From positions 1 through 64,000 of the IMG/VR virus record IMGVR_UViG_3300031841_003422: a stretch of 64,000 nt of DNA. One strand, 5' to 3'. Numbering within the stretch: the stretch's first letter is position 1; every line of letters begins with the position of its first letter. A model generated the notes under the pieces. The model made no database searches. It was not told the DNA's origin and saw only the letters and a program-made list of their open reading frames with translations. The DNA is from a virus. Both the position numbers and the translations under genes were made by a program. Below are positions 46,990 to 54,592 of this stretch, one piece after another.

Positions 46990-47092
46990 TAACGGAAGTC
47001 GGATTTGAACCAACGCCCCATATTTGCAACTATGGGGCCACCAATCTATATTCATCTGCCGTCACAGATGTTTAATAGATACCAGTTCCGTT
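46990..47092 (-). tRNA. tRNA-like element, non-canonical (GCA loop)
   Basis: Read on the - strand: a 7-pair acceptor AACGGAA/TTCCGTT with discriminator A; a good T arm GTTGG-TTCAAAT-CCGAC; and, in the anticodon place, GCCCCATA/TATGGGGC around an 8-base loop GTTGCAAA. The last seven bases, TTGCAAA, match the usual tRNA-Cys (GCA) loop. The D region is abnormal: a 37-base arm ATCTAT/ATAGAT enclosing a second hairpin CATCTG/CAGATG. No CCA is encoded. Total length is 103 bases. It fills the gap between the convergent gene blocks. It may be an odd tRNA, a decayed tRNA or a tRNA mimic; the T arm and acceptor are the firmest parts. Confidence 0.55.
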
Positions 47093-47099
47093 AAATAGG

Positions 47100-47486
47100 C
47101 TACTTCTTATATTTGAAGAAGCCGTTGTTAGGCAAAAAGCCATTGTGCTTTTCTGCATATTCTTGCTCGTCTGCACGCTGTTCTTTTTGAGCATCCGAAA
47201 GATGATCCCATCTTGTTTTAGGATAAACAAAGTTATTATCCTCTGTGGTGCTGTATACTAGCTTTGCCTTACAATTAATGTCTTGACAAACCACTTCCAG
47301 CCACTTGCTTTTCTTTGCAGCGGTCCTGACTACAAACTTAGTTTCAGGACAACCACACCTTCCGCATTTGCCGACTGAAAAAACCTCTTGAACCCTAGCG
47401 ACCTGTTTAAACAGTTCTGGTTCAGTATCAGCGGTTACTTCAAAAGCAAGACTATTAGAAGCTTTTACTACTGCTGTTATTGCCAT
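47100..47486 (-). CDS. Zinc-ribbon protein
   Basis: A 128-residue protein with a likely zinc ribbon: C41-x2-C44 (CGRCGC) and C67-x4-C72 (VVCQDINCKAK), separated by a beta strand with FVVRTAAKKSKW. The C-terminal 50 residues are charged and helical, ending in a Phe/Tyr/Lys-rich tail. It follows the probable annealing gene directly (stop and start share a base), so it is probably a DNA-binding partner in recombination or replication. It is the last gene of the - strand block, next to the tRNA-like element. I know no family name. Confidence 0.68.
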   Translation of the reverse strand: MAITAVVKASNSLAFEVTADTEPELFKQVARVQEVFSVGKCGRCGCPETKFVVRTAAKKSKWLEVVCQDINCKAKLVYSTTEDNNFVYPKTRWDHLSDAQKEQRADEQEYAEKHNGFLPNNGFFKYKK

Positions 47487-48232
47487 TATTTAACTCCAAA
47501 TTCTTCTTCCCAGTTAGGGTTATAACCAACGAGTTCATCAGGAGTTCCCTCCCTTTGAAAAGTAGATAACTTGTTAATCATTAGACGACCTTCCAAGTTA
47601 TTAACGTCACGGATACTCTTAGGCTGATCCGCATTAGCCTTAACGAACTTAATCAAGTCAACATTGTTTCTTTTAGATAAAGTTTTAATTGCAACAATTT
47701 GTTGGTCATTGATAGGTTCGCTTGTATTTAGTTCATCTTCTTCTTTGTTAGAAAGTTCTTCTGCTGTCTGTACTCTAATTTTCAATGCTCTACGCAACGC
47801 TTTTCCTTCTGCTCTAGTACATGCAGTAGAAACAAGATGCTGATTGAATGGTGGTGGTAGCTTTTCTCCTAGAACATCTACACATGCACTAACTCTAACT
47901 TCAACAGGAACTTCTTGCACTTGTGCTTGCCATTCTCTAGTTTGATCGTATTTTCTAATAATCAATGTATGCTTTGCACTGGCTTTAAACGGACCAGTTT
48001 TTGCAGGAACTTCTAGAATCTGGGTATCAGACTCTACAATTTCACCATAGATTTTTTCACAAACCCTTCTTAATCCATCTGTTGTTGGTGCTCCACCAGC
48101 AAGTTCATGGTCAGATAATTGATCTAGCACATACTCAACCCATTTTGGGTCAGTCGGTCTTGGCAATTCAATAGATGTTGCCTCAGTATTAGCTTCTTCG
48201 TCCTTTACTTCTTCCTCGATCATGTCTTTCAT
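47486..48232 (-). CDS. Probable single-strand annealing / recombination protein
   Basis: A 248-residue protein. The motif HLVSTACTRAEGKALRRALK (about residues 131-150) is of the type A-TRAEGRALR-AL, seen in phage single-strand annealing proteins. The region before it has strands such as KASAKHTLIIRKYDQTREWQ and VPVEVRVSACVDVLGE. The C-terminal 60 residues form a helical charged domain with an INDQQIVAIKTLSKRN stretch that looks like a HeH or SAP-type helix pair. It is co-translated with the zinc-ribbon gene downstream. It would anneal ssDNA in recombination-dependent replication. The name is by resemblance; Erf or Rad52-type is not resolved. Confidence 0.5.
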   Translation of the reverse strand: MKDMIEEEVKDEEANTEATSIELPRPTDPKWVEYVLDQLSDHELAGGAPTTDGLRRVCEKIYGEIVESDTQILEVPAKTGPFKASAKHTLIIRKYDQTREWQAQVQEVPVEVRVSACVDVLGEKLPPPFNQHLVSTACTRAEGKALRRALKIRVQTAEELSNKEEDELNTSEPINDQQIVAIKTLSKRNNVDLIKFVKANADQPKSIRDVNNLEGRLMINKLSTFQREGTPDELVGYNPNWEEEFGVK

Positions 48233-49023
48233 ATTTCAAAGTACCTTTCGTTTTCAGCGGGAAATTTGTTTTTTATGCTTTCAAGAACTTCTAAGACAGA
48301 CAGAGCAACATTTCTAAATTGTCTTTGTGAATCTCTCTTTAATAATTTTACTCTGATAAGAGCCATACCAGAAGATAAAACCAATCCATTTTTCTGTGAA
48401 TCTGCCGCTTGTCTTCTTTGTAATCTATCTTCTCCAAATACCGGTTCAAAATGACTAGGCCCATCAATCTCGATAGCAGTTATACAATCTCTAACATAAA
48501 GGTCGATATGGAATTTTTCATTCTTTAAGAAATGTTCCTTGTGTCGGTCAACCCTGTAACCTTTCTCAATCAGGAAATCAGACAGATACTTCTCTACTTT
48601 AGAGCCTGATCTAGCGGCCTCCTGCACCCCTGCTGTCGCTTTCCTAAAGAATTCGTCCTTCTCCTCATCTGTCTTGCTGTTCCATGCCTCTCGGCCTATC
48701 TGAGAGCGATACAGTTTTTCTTCATCTGTTAGCGAGTCCCAAACTTTTCCTTGACTTTCACTAATCTTTAGTTTTGTTTCATCAGAAAGTTTTTTTCCTT
48801 TTGTTGGATGTTCGCGTCTACCTTCTGAAAGAGCAGCCTTTTGAGCATCTGATTTGCTTCTAGATATTACTCCTAATTTTTTAGCGTCTCTACGAACTCT
48901 GTTTGGATAAGTGTTTAACATATCTGCTATCTCTTTCCAGCTTTTCTTTTTTTCGTGATACTGCTTATTGTAATAGGCTAGTCTGGTTTCTCCAGCATCG
49001 TTAAAAAATTTATTTTTACTCAT
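48229..49023 (-). CDS. Free-standing homing endonuclease (NUMOD plus Vsr-like nuclease)
   Basis: A 264-residue protein in three parts. Residues 20-52 look like a helix-turn-helix (KKKSWKEIADMLNTYPNRVR). Residues 66-100 hold a NUMOD3-type motif (KGKKLSDETKLKISESQGK). Residues 140-232 are a Vsr/DUF559-like PD-(D/E)xK nuclease with E144, D174 in FHIDLYV and AIEIDGPSHFE (E185, D187, H191). Such a mix is known from EDxHD homing enzymes. It has no intron or intein around it and lies between the recombination gene and the glycan locus, overlapping the next gene by 4 bases. It probably spreads by cutting related phages that lack it. Confidence 0.72.
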   Translation of the reverse strand: MSKNKFFNDAGETRLAYYNKQYHEKKKSWKEIADMLNTYPNRVRRDAKKLGVISRSKSDAQKAALSEGRREHPTKGKKLSDETKLKISESQGKVWDSLTDEEKLYRSQIGREAWNSKTDEEKDEFFRKATAGVQEAARSGSKVEKYLSDFLIEKGYRVDRHKEHFLKNEKFHIDLYVRDCITAIEIDGPSHFEPVFGEDRLQRRQAADSQKNGLVLSSGMALIRVKLLKRDSQRQFRNVALSVLEVLESIKNKFPAENERYFEI

Positions 49024-49032
49024 TTTTATCTC

Positions 49033-49482
49033 CTAAATATATTCAGCTATTTGCTTATGGTTCCAGTTACGAACTATTCCTGCTGGTGCTTTAAAGTTTT
49101 TGCTTAAAACTTTATAATGGCTTTCGCTTCTTGTCAATAGATTTATTTCTTCATTTAAAAATATTTTTGTTAATTGTTTTTCATTAAATGCTTTTAAGTT
49201 TCTCCACTCAAGGTCATAAACATAATAGTATTTATTTATGCAAGTAAGACAGTTTGCAAGTATTTGTGAAGTTGTTAAGGATGTTGATATTAAAACCCCT
49301 TGGTGCTGTAAGGCTTCTATCTGCTGTAGTATACAAAACTTATTATGCGTGGGCAATGATTTTACTTGATTTGCAAAAACATAACACTCATAATCTTGTG
49401 AAAGTTTATTTAATTCTCTAAACATAGAGTGCATAAATGGCGTACTTTCAATATCTTCAACTATTATTCCTATCATCGGCAT
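49033..49482 (-). CDS. Glycan-locus protein, partial glycosyltransferase-like
   Basis: A 149-residue protein that starts MPMIGIIVEDIESTPFMHSM, a beta strand plus loop typical of the first Rossmann unit of GT-B enzymes. It then has FCILQQIEALQHQGVLISTS, a helix and strand, and ends NFKAPAGIVRNWNHKQIAEY. A full GT-B enzyme is over 300 residues, so this is a single-domain relative or a shortened one. It overlaps its upstream neighbour by 10 bases and is the last gene of the glycan locus. The function is not certain; a role with the other locus enzymes is inferred. Confidence 0.55.
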   Translation of the reverse strand: MPMIGIIVEDIESTPFMHSMFRELNKLSQDYECYVFANQVKSLPTHNKFCILQQIEALQHQGVLISTSLTTSQILANCLTCINKYYYVYDLEWRNLKAFNEKQLTKIFLNEEINLLTRSESHYKVLSKNFKAPAGIVRNWNHKQIAEYI

Positions 49483-50270
49483 GGTACTCCTAAGAATCCT
49501 AAAAAATATTCTGATAATTCGTTATATCTTTTGTAGTATTTATTACATGTTTTTTGCGTTGTAGGTATTTCAAAATCATTGTTATAGATTTCTTTCACAT
49601 CATTAATAAAATTCTCAGAAAAAACTATTGGAACCTTGCTATTCGCATACGCCGAATCAAACCAAACATTAGTATACATAACAATGGATTTAGATGATGC
49701 AATAATATTCTTATACTCATCTTTATTTGGATTGCCTAAGTAGTAGGGGGAATCTACTTTTATTGGACCATAAATTTTCAGCTTGTATGTGTCACCAAGC
49801 CAGTTTAAACAATCCATAAATTTTTTATCTTCACTTTTAAGGTGGTCTGTAAATAGAACAAACTCAGAGTCATATTCATTTTTATAATGCCCATCGCACA
49901 CTAAGTCTTGATTAATTAAGTATTTAAGTTTTCTTCTGTGAGGATTGCTAATATGCTCCATATCTTCTGGCAAGTCGTTACTCTTATCAAAGATAAAATC
50001 AAATAATTCTTCTTTAATATTCCTTATGCTTTGTTGGGGTTCATCCCTAATTAATACGAACTTAATATCTGGATAATCATGTTTTGCATATTCTATATCA
50101 CTATCTTTTAGATTATCGTCTTCTTCAAAAACAATAACGTTTGGCTTGGTTTCTTCTATCAGTCTGTAAACTGCTATGCTAGGATTAAATGTTAAAACTT
50201 CATGATTTTTAATTGATTGCCCTAAACCAATTACTCTTTCATCTTGTGAGTTTTGTATTAATATTTTCAT
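49473..50270 (-). CDS. Putative glycosyltransferase (GT-B-like)
   Basis: A 265-residue protein with an N-terminal Rossmann-like domain (MKILIQNSQDERVIGLGQSI, then KPNVIVFEEDD and DIKFVLIRDEP). The C-terminal half has LKIYGPIKVDSPYYLGNPNK followed by EYKNIIASSKSIVMYTNVWF. The G-P...YYLGN..DEYKNI...S pattern looks like the donor-binding half of CgeB-type glycosyltransferases, where a surface helix carries a Ser/Lys pair. It overlaps the nucleotidyltransferase gene by 4 bases. It is part of the same locus. The assignment is by fold pattern; no donor sugar can be named. Confidence 0.5.
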   Translation of the reverse strand: MKILIQNSQDERVIGLGQSIKNHEVLTFNPSIAVYRLIEETKPNVIVFEEDDNLKDSDIEYAKHDYPDIKFVLIRDEPQQSIRNIKEELFDFIFDKSNDLPEDMEHISNPHRRKLKYLINQDLVCDGHYKNEYDSEFVLFTDHLKSEDKKFMDCLNWLGDTYKLKIYGPIKVDSPYYLGNPNKDEYKNIIASSKSIVMYTNVWFDSAYANSKVPIVFSENFINDVKEIYNNDFEIPTTQKTCNKYYKRYNELSEYFLGFLGVPCR

Positions 50271-50968
50271 ATAATTTCCTTTACTTTTTCTAAATCCTTG
50301 GAGCTATCAATATCAATTGCTTTGGCCTTATTGCTTCCGCACATTACAAATTTACCTCCATTATTAATAATTTCATTAATTGCTTCAAAGCCAAACATAT
50401 TAAAGTTTGTTTGCTTCCAGCACGTTTGCTTTAAAAGCTTTAGTTCTTTATTTTTAAAGAAAGCTATTTGACCCCATTTGTTAGGTAGATCATACATCAT
50501 GTTTTGTAAATATCCTTGGTTTTCTATACAGCCTATTTCTGAATCATTCATTATATCATATCCTGCAAGTACAGAAGATTTATTAAGGTTCATTACTTTA
50601 ATACATTCTTCATTAAAAACTAAGTCTCCATAAATTATCATAACGTCTCTTTTGCAGACTCTTAAAGCCAAGCCAAGAGACCTTACAACATTTGTTGTTT
50701 CGTAGTATTCATTTTCAATTTTCATTATGTCTTGTGGTGAGTTATCCATTAAATAATCTCTTTCAAAACCACAAACCATAATTATGTTTGAATTTGGAAA
50801 AAACTTTTTGATAATTTTAAGCTGATTGTCTAATATAGTTTTGTTGTTTTTAATCTTTATCAAAGACTTAGGGCCATAAGACTTCATCCTTTTCCCTAAG
50901 CCTGCACACGGAATAACTATATCTATTTCTGTGGGTTCATTTATTTTTTTTATATAGGTTGATGCCAT
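50267..50968 (-). CDS. Sugar-phosphate or phosphocholine nucleotidyltransferase
   Basis: A 233-residue protein with the nucleotide-binding signature IVIPCAGLGKRMKSYGPKSL near the N-terminus (G-x-G-x-R followed by PK), then a strand MIIYGDLVFNEE with the expected metal-binding Asp. It is shorter than glucose-1-phosphate thymidylyltransferases and fits LicC-type CTP:phosphocholine cytidylyltransferases or minimal sugar nucleotidyltransferases. It makes an activated donor (an NDP-sugar or CDP-alcohol) for the adjacent transferases. It overlaps the next gene by 4 bases. The chemistry class is clear from the motif; the substrate is not. Confidence 0.75.
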   Translation of the reverse strand: MASTYIKKINEPTEIDIVIPCAGLGKRMKSYGPKSLIKIKNNKTILDNQLKIIKKFFPNSNIIMVCGFERDYLMDNSPQDIMKIENEYYETTNVVRSLGLALRVCKRDVMIIYGDLVFNEECIKVMNLNKSSVLAGYDIMNDSEIGCIENQGYLQNMMYDLPNKWGQIAFFKNKELKLLKQTCWKQTNFNMFGFEAINEIINNGGKFVMCGSNKAKAIDIDSSKDLEKVKEII

Positions 50969-50983
50969 TTATTTATTTCCAAT

Positions 50984-51370
50984 TTATTTATCAATCGTAT
51001 CGCAAAAATAAGGCTCTGCTATATGTTCAAAGGAATAACCTCTGCTTATCATTTGTTGCATTATCTGTGATTTAATATCGCCTTCTTGAACTATGATTTC
51101 TTGATGAGGCTTTCTTAAAAAAAATGGAACACTATATAGCTCTTTAGAATTAAAATATTTAGTGTAGCTTACTCCATTTATATTAACTAATATATCAGTA
51201 AATATAAAACCTAGCTTATCGTCTTTTAAAAAATCTGACATGATAGATTCATATTCTCTAACCTTAGTTGTATTTGAATCAATTATTGCTACAACTTCTC
51301 CGCTAGTGATTTTGCTCAAACTATCATTAAATTGCTGTGGTGTTGTAATTACTATTTCTTTGATAGGCAT
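50984..51370 (-). CDS. Glycan-locus protein, short GT-A-like
   Basis: A 128-residue protein overlapping the gene upstream by 19 bases. The run EYESIMSDFLKDDKLGFIFT, then NGVSYTKYFNSKELYSVPFF and SFEHIAEPYF, has the look of the C-terminal half of GT-A family glycosyltransferases, where HIAE-type ends follow an acceptor region. It lacks the N-terminal nucleotide-binding half and any DxD motif, so it is either a broken gene or a domain that works with its neighbour (51352-52209). I have no firm name. The long overlap suggests co-translation. Confidence 0.5.
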   Translation of the reverse strand: MPIKEIVITTPQQFNDSLSKITSGEVVAIIDSNTTKVREYESIMSDFLKDDKLGFIFTDILVNINGVSYTKYFNSKELYSVPFFLRKPHQEIIVQEGDIKSQIMQQMISRGYSFEHIAEPYFCDTIDK

Positions 51371-52209
51371 GGAACCACCTCCGAAGATTCGTAAATGAAC
51401 TTTTCTGCATCTTCTTCAAACTCTAAAACTTTGTCTTCAAGGTTTCTATGAAAGCTATTTCCACCGTGTTTTTTATGAGTGGTTTTATTCACAATCATTC
51501 CATTAATTCCTTCTACTGATTTTACGAAACCTATTTGTTTCATATCAATAAGTATAGCATCATTTAGTTCCTTGCTAAAATCTTTAGGCACTAAAAATCC
51601 TGCGTCAAAGGTAGTGTAGAATGGATACGGTTTTTCTTTATTGTTATCAAAAGCTAAGTCAGTTAGGTCTCTTTTGTCTAGATTTTGATCGTATACATTC
51701 TTTAGGCTGTATTGATGAAAATTAAAGCTTTGTAGCAATTCTAATAGTTTAGAGGGGGCTACTGTTTCTCCTCTTCCTTCTTCTTCACTATAGTCAACAA
51801 AAGCCATATTAAAAACAGTTACCAAGTTAGGACTAACTTCTTGATCTTGTAAAGAAAGCAGTGTTTTTTTAAGTTCTTTATATTTAGAGTCTTTATCAAA
51901 GAAAACTATAGCGTGGTAAGGCACTTTAGTTTGAAGTTTTACTATATCTTGCCAAGTACTACTCGAATAAGCTTTCATAACCTCTTCGTTTCTGTAGAAC
52001 ATACAGAATCTACCATTAATTAGTTTGAACTCTTTGTTGGAATCATCAAATACTTCAATTACTGGCACTCCTGCTTTTTCGTAGTCTTGTATTTTATTTA
52101 AAGAACACCCGCTTTGTTTGTTTGGGTTTTCTCCATCATATTTAGCAAAAACACAGTCTCTACAAACCGTATGTATTTGACTTACTTCGATCTCTTGATT
52201 TTCTTCCAT
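51352..52209 (-). CDS. Cys-containing glycosyltransferase-like protein
   Basis: A 285-residue protein. The N-terminal 75 residues have HTVCRDCVFAKYDGENPNK, then SGCSLNKIQDYE and NGRFCMFYRN: four Cys in a C-x2-C...C...C layout that could bind zinc or an iron-sulfur cluster. From about residue 95 there is a GT-A-like domain with HAIVFFDKDSKYKELKKTLL and SPNLVTVFNM, and then a loop region and YPFYTTFDAGFLVPKDF. This Cys module plus GT-A domain is something I associate with aquatic-phage glycosylation genes. It may act with the short protein after it. Function inferred. Confidence 0.5.
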   Translation of the reverse strand: MEENQEIEVSQIHTVCRDCVFAKYDGENPNKQSGCSLNKIQDYEKAGVPVIEVFDDSNKEFKLINGRFCMFYRNEEVMKAYSSSTWQDIVKLQTKVPYHAIVFFDKDSKYKELKKTLLSLQDQEVSPNLVTVFNMAFVDYSEEEGRGETVAPSKLLELLQSFNFHQYSLKNVYDQNLDKRDLTDLAFDNNKEKPYPFYTTFDAGFLVPKDFSKELNDAILIDMKQIGFVKSVEGINGMIVNKTTHKKHGGNSFHRNLEDKVLEFEEDAEKFIYESSEVVPCLSKK

Positions 52210-52210
52210 T

Positions 52211-52597
52211 CTAGTTCCTTTCTACTATAATGCTGTATCTTCCTGCGTTAACATTGGCAAAATTTACTTTCCATCCATTGTTTTGAAAATGTTCTTTTAA
52301 AAATCCTATAGAATAAAAATTCTGAAATACTACTCTTTTTCCATATAGTTCATCTGCACCGTCTTGTAAAATCTTTTTACAAAACGCTAGACCATCAAAA
52401 CCTTGAAGTGTTAGTTTGCCGCCCGTTTTTATTTTTACAGCAATCGCTTCTAATAGGTTTTCTGTAGGGTCAACTTCTAAAACATCTAAAACTTTTATAT
52501 GTTCAAAGTATCCGTCTGGTGCTCGCATTAATTGTCCAACTACTACATCTTGTGCTTCTAGTGGCTCAACGACTAAGTTTACTTTTTTTCCTATCAT
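52211..52597 (-). CDS. Short methyltransferase-like protein of the glycan locus
   Basis: A 128-residue protein with VLDVLEVDPTENLLEAIAVK, then KTGGKLTLQGFDGLAFCKK, then SIGFLKEHFQNNGWKVNFAN. These match the later part of class I methyltransferases (acidic strand, GG-turn strand, then a C-terminal helix and strand). A glycine-rich first SAM motif is not visible, so it may be a remodelled domain without catalysis or one that needs a partner. It starts 1 base after its upstream neighbour ends. Function unknown. Confidence 0.48.
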   Translation of the reverse strand: MIGKKVNLVVEPLEAQDVVVGQLMRAPDGYFEHIKVLDVLEVDPTENLLEAIAVKIKTGGKLTLQGFDGLAFCKKILQDGADELYGKRVVFQNFYSIGFLKEHFQNNGWKVNFANVNAGRYSIIVERN

Positions 52598-52598
52598 T

Positions 52599-53531
52599 TT
52601 ATCTCCTGATGTAAGGTGTGTTTTCTATAAATCTAAAAACATTTTGCCAGCTATTTTTAAAATCTTCTTGTGAAGTGGATACATATTCTTTGGCTATTTT
52701 TTTAGTATTGTTAATAGCAGCAAGTTGCTCTTGGCTAAACCCACCATTTAAAAACTGCCTTAAAGTATCATTTACGTTTTGTTCATTCACTAAAAAATAA
52801 CATTCTTTAGGTATTTCAGAGGTAGCAAAAGAAACAACAGGTATTTCGTTTGCCATACAATTTATTGTGTCTTCGTCTAGATTTTGCCAAAGATTTAAAT
52901 ATATGCCTGCTTCTTCACTATTCTTTGTAATCTCTAACCCTGCAAAAATATTAGCAGGCAACCCCTGTAGGTATTCATCAGGCACAGACCTTGGAACTAA
53001 AACCTTCTTTGCTTCAATTGGATTTACATTTAGTACTTGAGCAAGAGGTTTGATCGGCACAGCTACTTTTTGAAAAGGTGATTGCCAAGAAGTGCTAACT
53101 TGTTCATTAATACCAATGGTAATATGGCCTGATCTTTTTAACAATGTTTCTCTATCAGTAATGTTTGAATTTGCAAAGAAAGGAATAGGTGTCATCATTT
53201 CAGAACTTGCAAAGTCAATTAATATAACTGGAACATGAAGATAGCTAGAAACAGATATGGCTTCTTCATACGATCTACCTCTGTTAATAACTATTATAGC
53301 ATCAATATCTATTGGTGATTCATTACTTTTTATGATTTCAACATTGTGTGGTCTAACCCAGTTTCTTATCCATCTAGAGGTTTGAAACCTGTTTTCAAAT
53401 AAGTAAAAATTAATATCATTAAAACAATACCCAAGACTAAATACATAGCTAGTATAAGAGTCATTAAACAATAATACATTTAACTTTTTATCTTTTTGAG
53501 CAGACCTAGTTATTGAGTTTATCGGATACAT
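52599..53531 (-). CDS. GT-B-type glycosyltransferase
   Basis: A 310-residue protein of the locus. Residues 15-130 form a Rossmann-like N-terminal domain (LNVLLFNDSYTSYVFSLG, then DIDAIIVINRGRSYEEAISV). Residues 175-305 have a second domain with KKVLVPRSVPDEYLQG and EEAGIYLNLWQNLDED, followed by CMANEIPVVSFATSEIPKE. The order of acidic and small residues and the GIPVV-type strand are usual in the donor half of GT-B enzymes. It overlaps the next gene by 13 bases. The acceptor and donor are not known. Confidence 0.58.
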   Translation of the reverse strand: MYPINSITRSAQKDKKLNVLLFNDSYTSYVFSLGYCFNDINFYLFENRFQTSRWIRNWVRPHNVEIIKSNESPIDIDAIIVINRGRSYEEAISVSSYLHVPVILIDFASSEMMTPIPFFANSNITDRETLLKRSGHITIGINEQVSTSWQSPFQKVAVPIKPLAQVLNVNPIEAKKVLVPRSVPDEYLQGLPANIFAGLEITKNSEEAGIYLNLWQNLDEDTINCMANEIPVVSFATSEIPKECYFLVNEQNVNDTLRQFLNGGFSQEQLAAINNTKKIAKEYVSTSQEDFKNSWQNVFRFIENTPYIRR

Positions 53532-54592
53532 ATTAATTCCTTTAGTTTTGCATATGATTGTTCTTTATGAGTATTTTTAAACAACTCTCTATTTGTTAAA
53601 CTACTGCCAGTTTTAGCACAAGTTTTTAAAGCCTTGCATAAAGCAGGAGTGTCCGGTACTTTCCAATAATGTTTTCCTGAATACATATTGGGCAAAGGTC
53701 TATTATTTTTTTGACACACATCAGTCCTACTTAATACAGGATAGCAACCTTCTAAAAACATTGCAGTATCTAAAAGGATAGGTCTTGATTTTCCCATCAA
53801 ACATTCTAATATCTCTTGATTCGTAGAAATATTATAGCCAACATTGATATAGTAGTCGTAATTAAGATGAGCGTATGCTAGTGCTCTAGGGTCATTACTT
53901 ATTATTGCTATATCTGGATAATGTGTAGAAGAACCATAGCAGTTCATTTTTGCTTTAATTTGTTCAACCATGTTTTTAATCATTTCTGAATCATTATCAA
54001 AAACAATCAAAATAACATTGTCTATTGAAGAAAAACAATTATAGTACGCTGTTAGTGTCTCCATAAGACCGCTATCATCATCTGGCCCAGCAGTGGTATA
54101 AAACACAGTTTTATTTTCTAGTTCTGGAATATCTAAAGTTACTACTTCTTTTGGTTCACTTAGAACCGGAGGAAAGTCAAAAGCAAATATTTTACTTTCT
54201 TTTATTCCTGATTCTTTTAGTAATTGTTTTTCAAAAGGAGAAAAAACACAAATCTTATCAAACAGTTTTAAATTTTCAACCCAGCTTAAATTATCTATAC
54301 GGCAATCGACTTTAGTAATTGCTATATTGTAATTAAAATCGCCTTCATAATTTAGTGTTTCAGGCAAGCCATGTTGTATAATAACATCTTTTTCTTCTAC
54401 ATAAGAATGTTCTTCTTTTATTTCACCCAAATCAACTATATTGTTTGAGTAGTAAAGAGGTCTAGCTACAACGTTTTTAACAGTATGTATTAGCAACTGC
54501 AAGAAAGCCCTGCTGGTTTTTCCCCATTCGTCATTTTGTCTATAAGGACCAATATATAATACTTCCTTATCTAGTAATTCTATCGCTGTCAT
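53519..54592 (-). CDS. GT-B-type glycosyltransferase
   Basis: A 357-residue protein starting MTAIELLDKEVLYIGPYRQN, with DEWGKTSRAFLQLLIHTVKN as the acceptor-side loop and helix, and DVIIQHGLPETLNYEGD. The linker and donor half hold NKTVFYTTAGPDDDSGLMET and YINVGYNISTNQEILECLMG. The GPYRQNDEWG start and the E..ECLMGKSRPILL end are of GT4 type. It overlaps upstream and downstream neighbours by 4 and 13 bases. It probably transfers a sugar onto a phage or host target. Confidence 0.6.
   Translation of the reverse strand: MTAIELLDKEVLYIGPYRQNDEWGKTSRAFLQLLIHTVKNVVARPLYYSNNIVDLGEIKEEHSYVEEKDVIIQHGLPETLNYEGDFNYNIAITKVDCRIDNLSWVENLKLFDKICVFSPFEKQLLKESGIKESKIFAFDFPPVLSEPKEVVTLDIPELENKTVFYTTAGPDDDSGLMETLTAYYNCFSSIDNVILIVFDNDSEMIKNMVEQIKAKMNCYGSSTHYPDIAIISNDPRALAYAHLNYDYYINVGYNISTNQEILECLMGKSRPILLDTAMFLEGCYPVLSRTDVCQKNNRPLPNMYSGKHYWKVPDTPALCKALKTCAKTGSSLTNRELFKNTHKEQSYAKLKELICIR

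Noticed and set aside
46990-47092. Rho-independent terminator in the convergent gap
   Set aside because: There are hairpins, but the order of acceptor, T arm and anticodon-like loop explains them better. A bidirectional terminator role for the GCCCCATA/TATGGGGC hairpin cannot be excluded.
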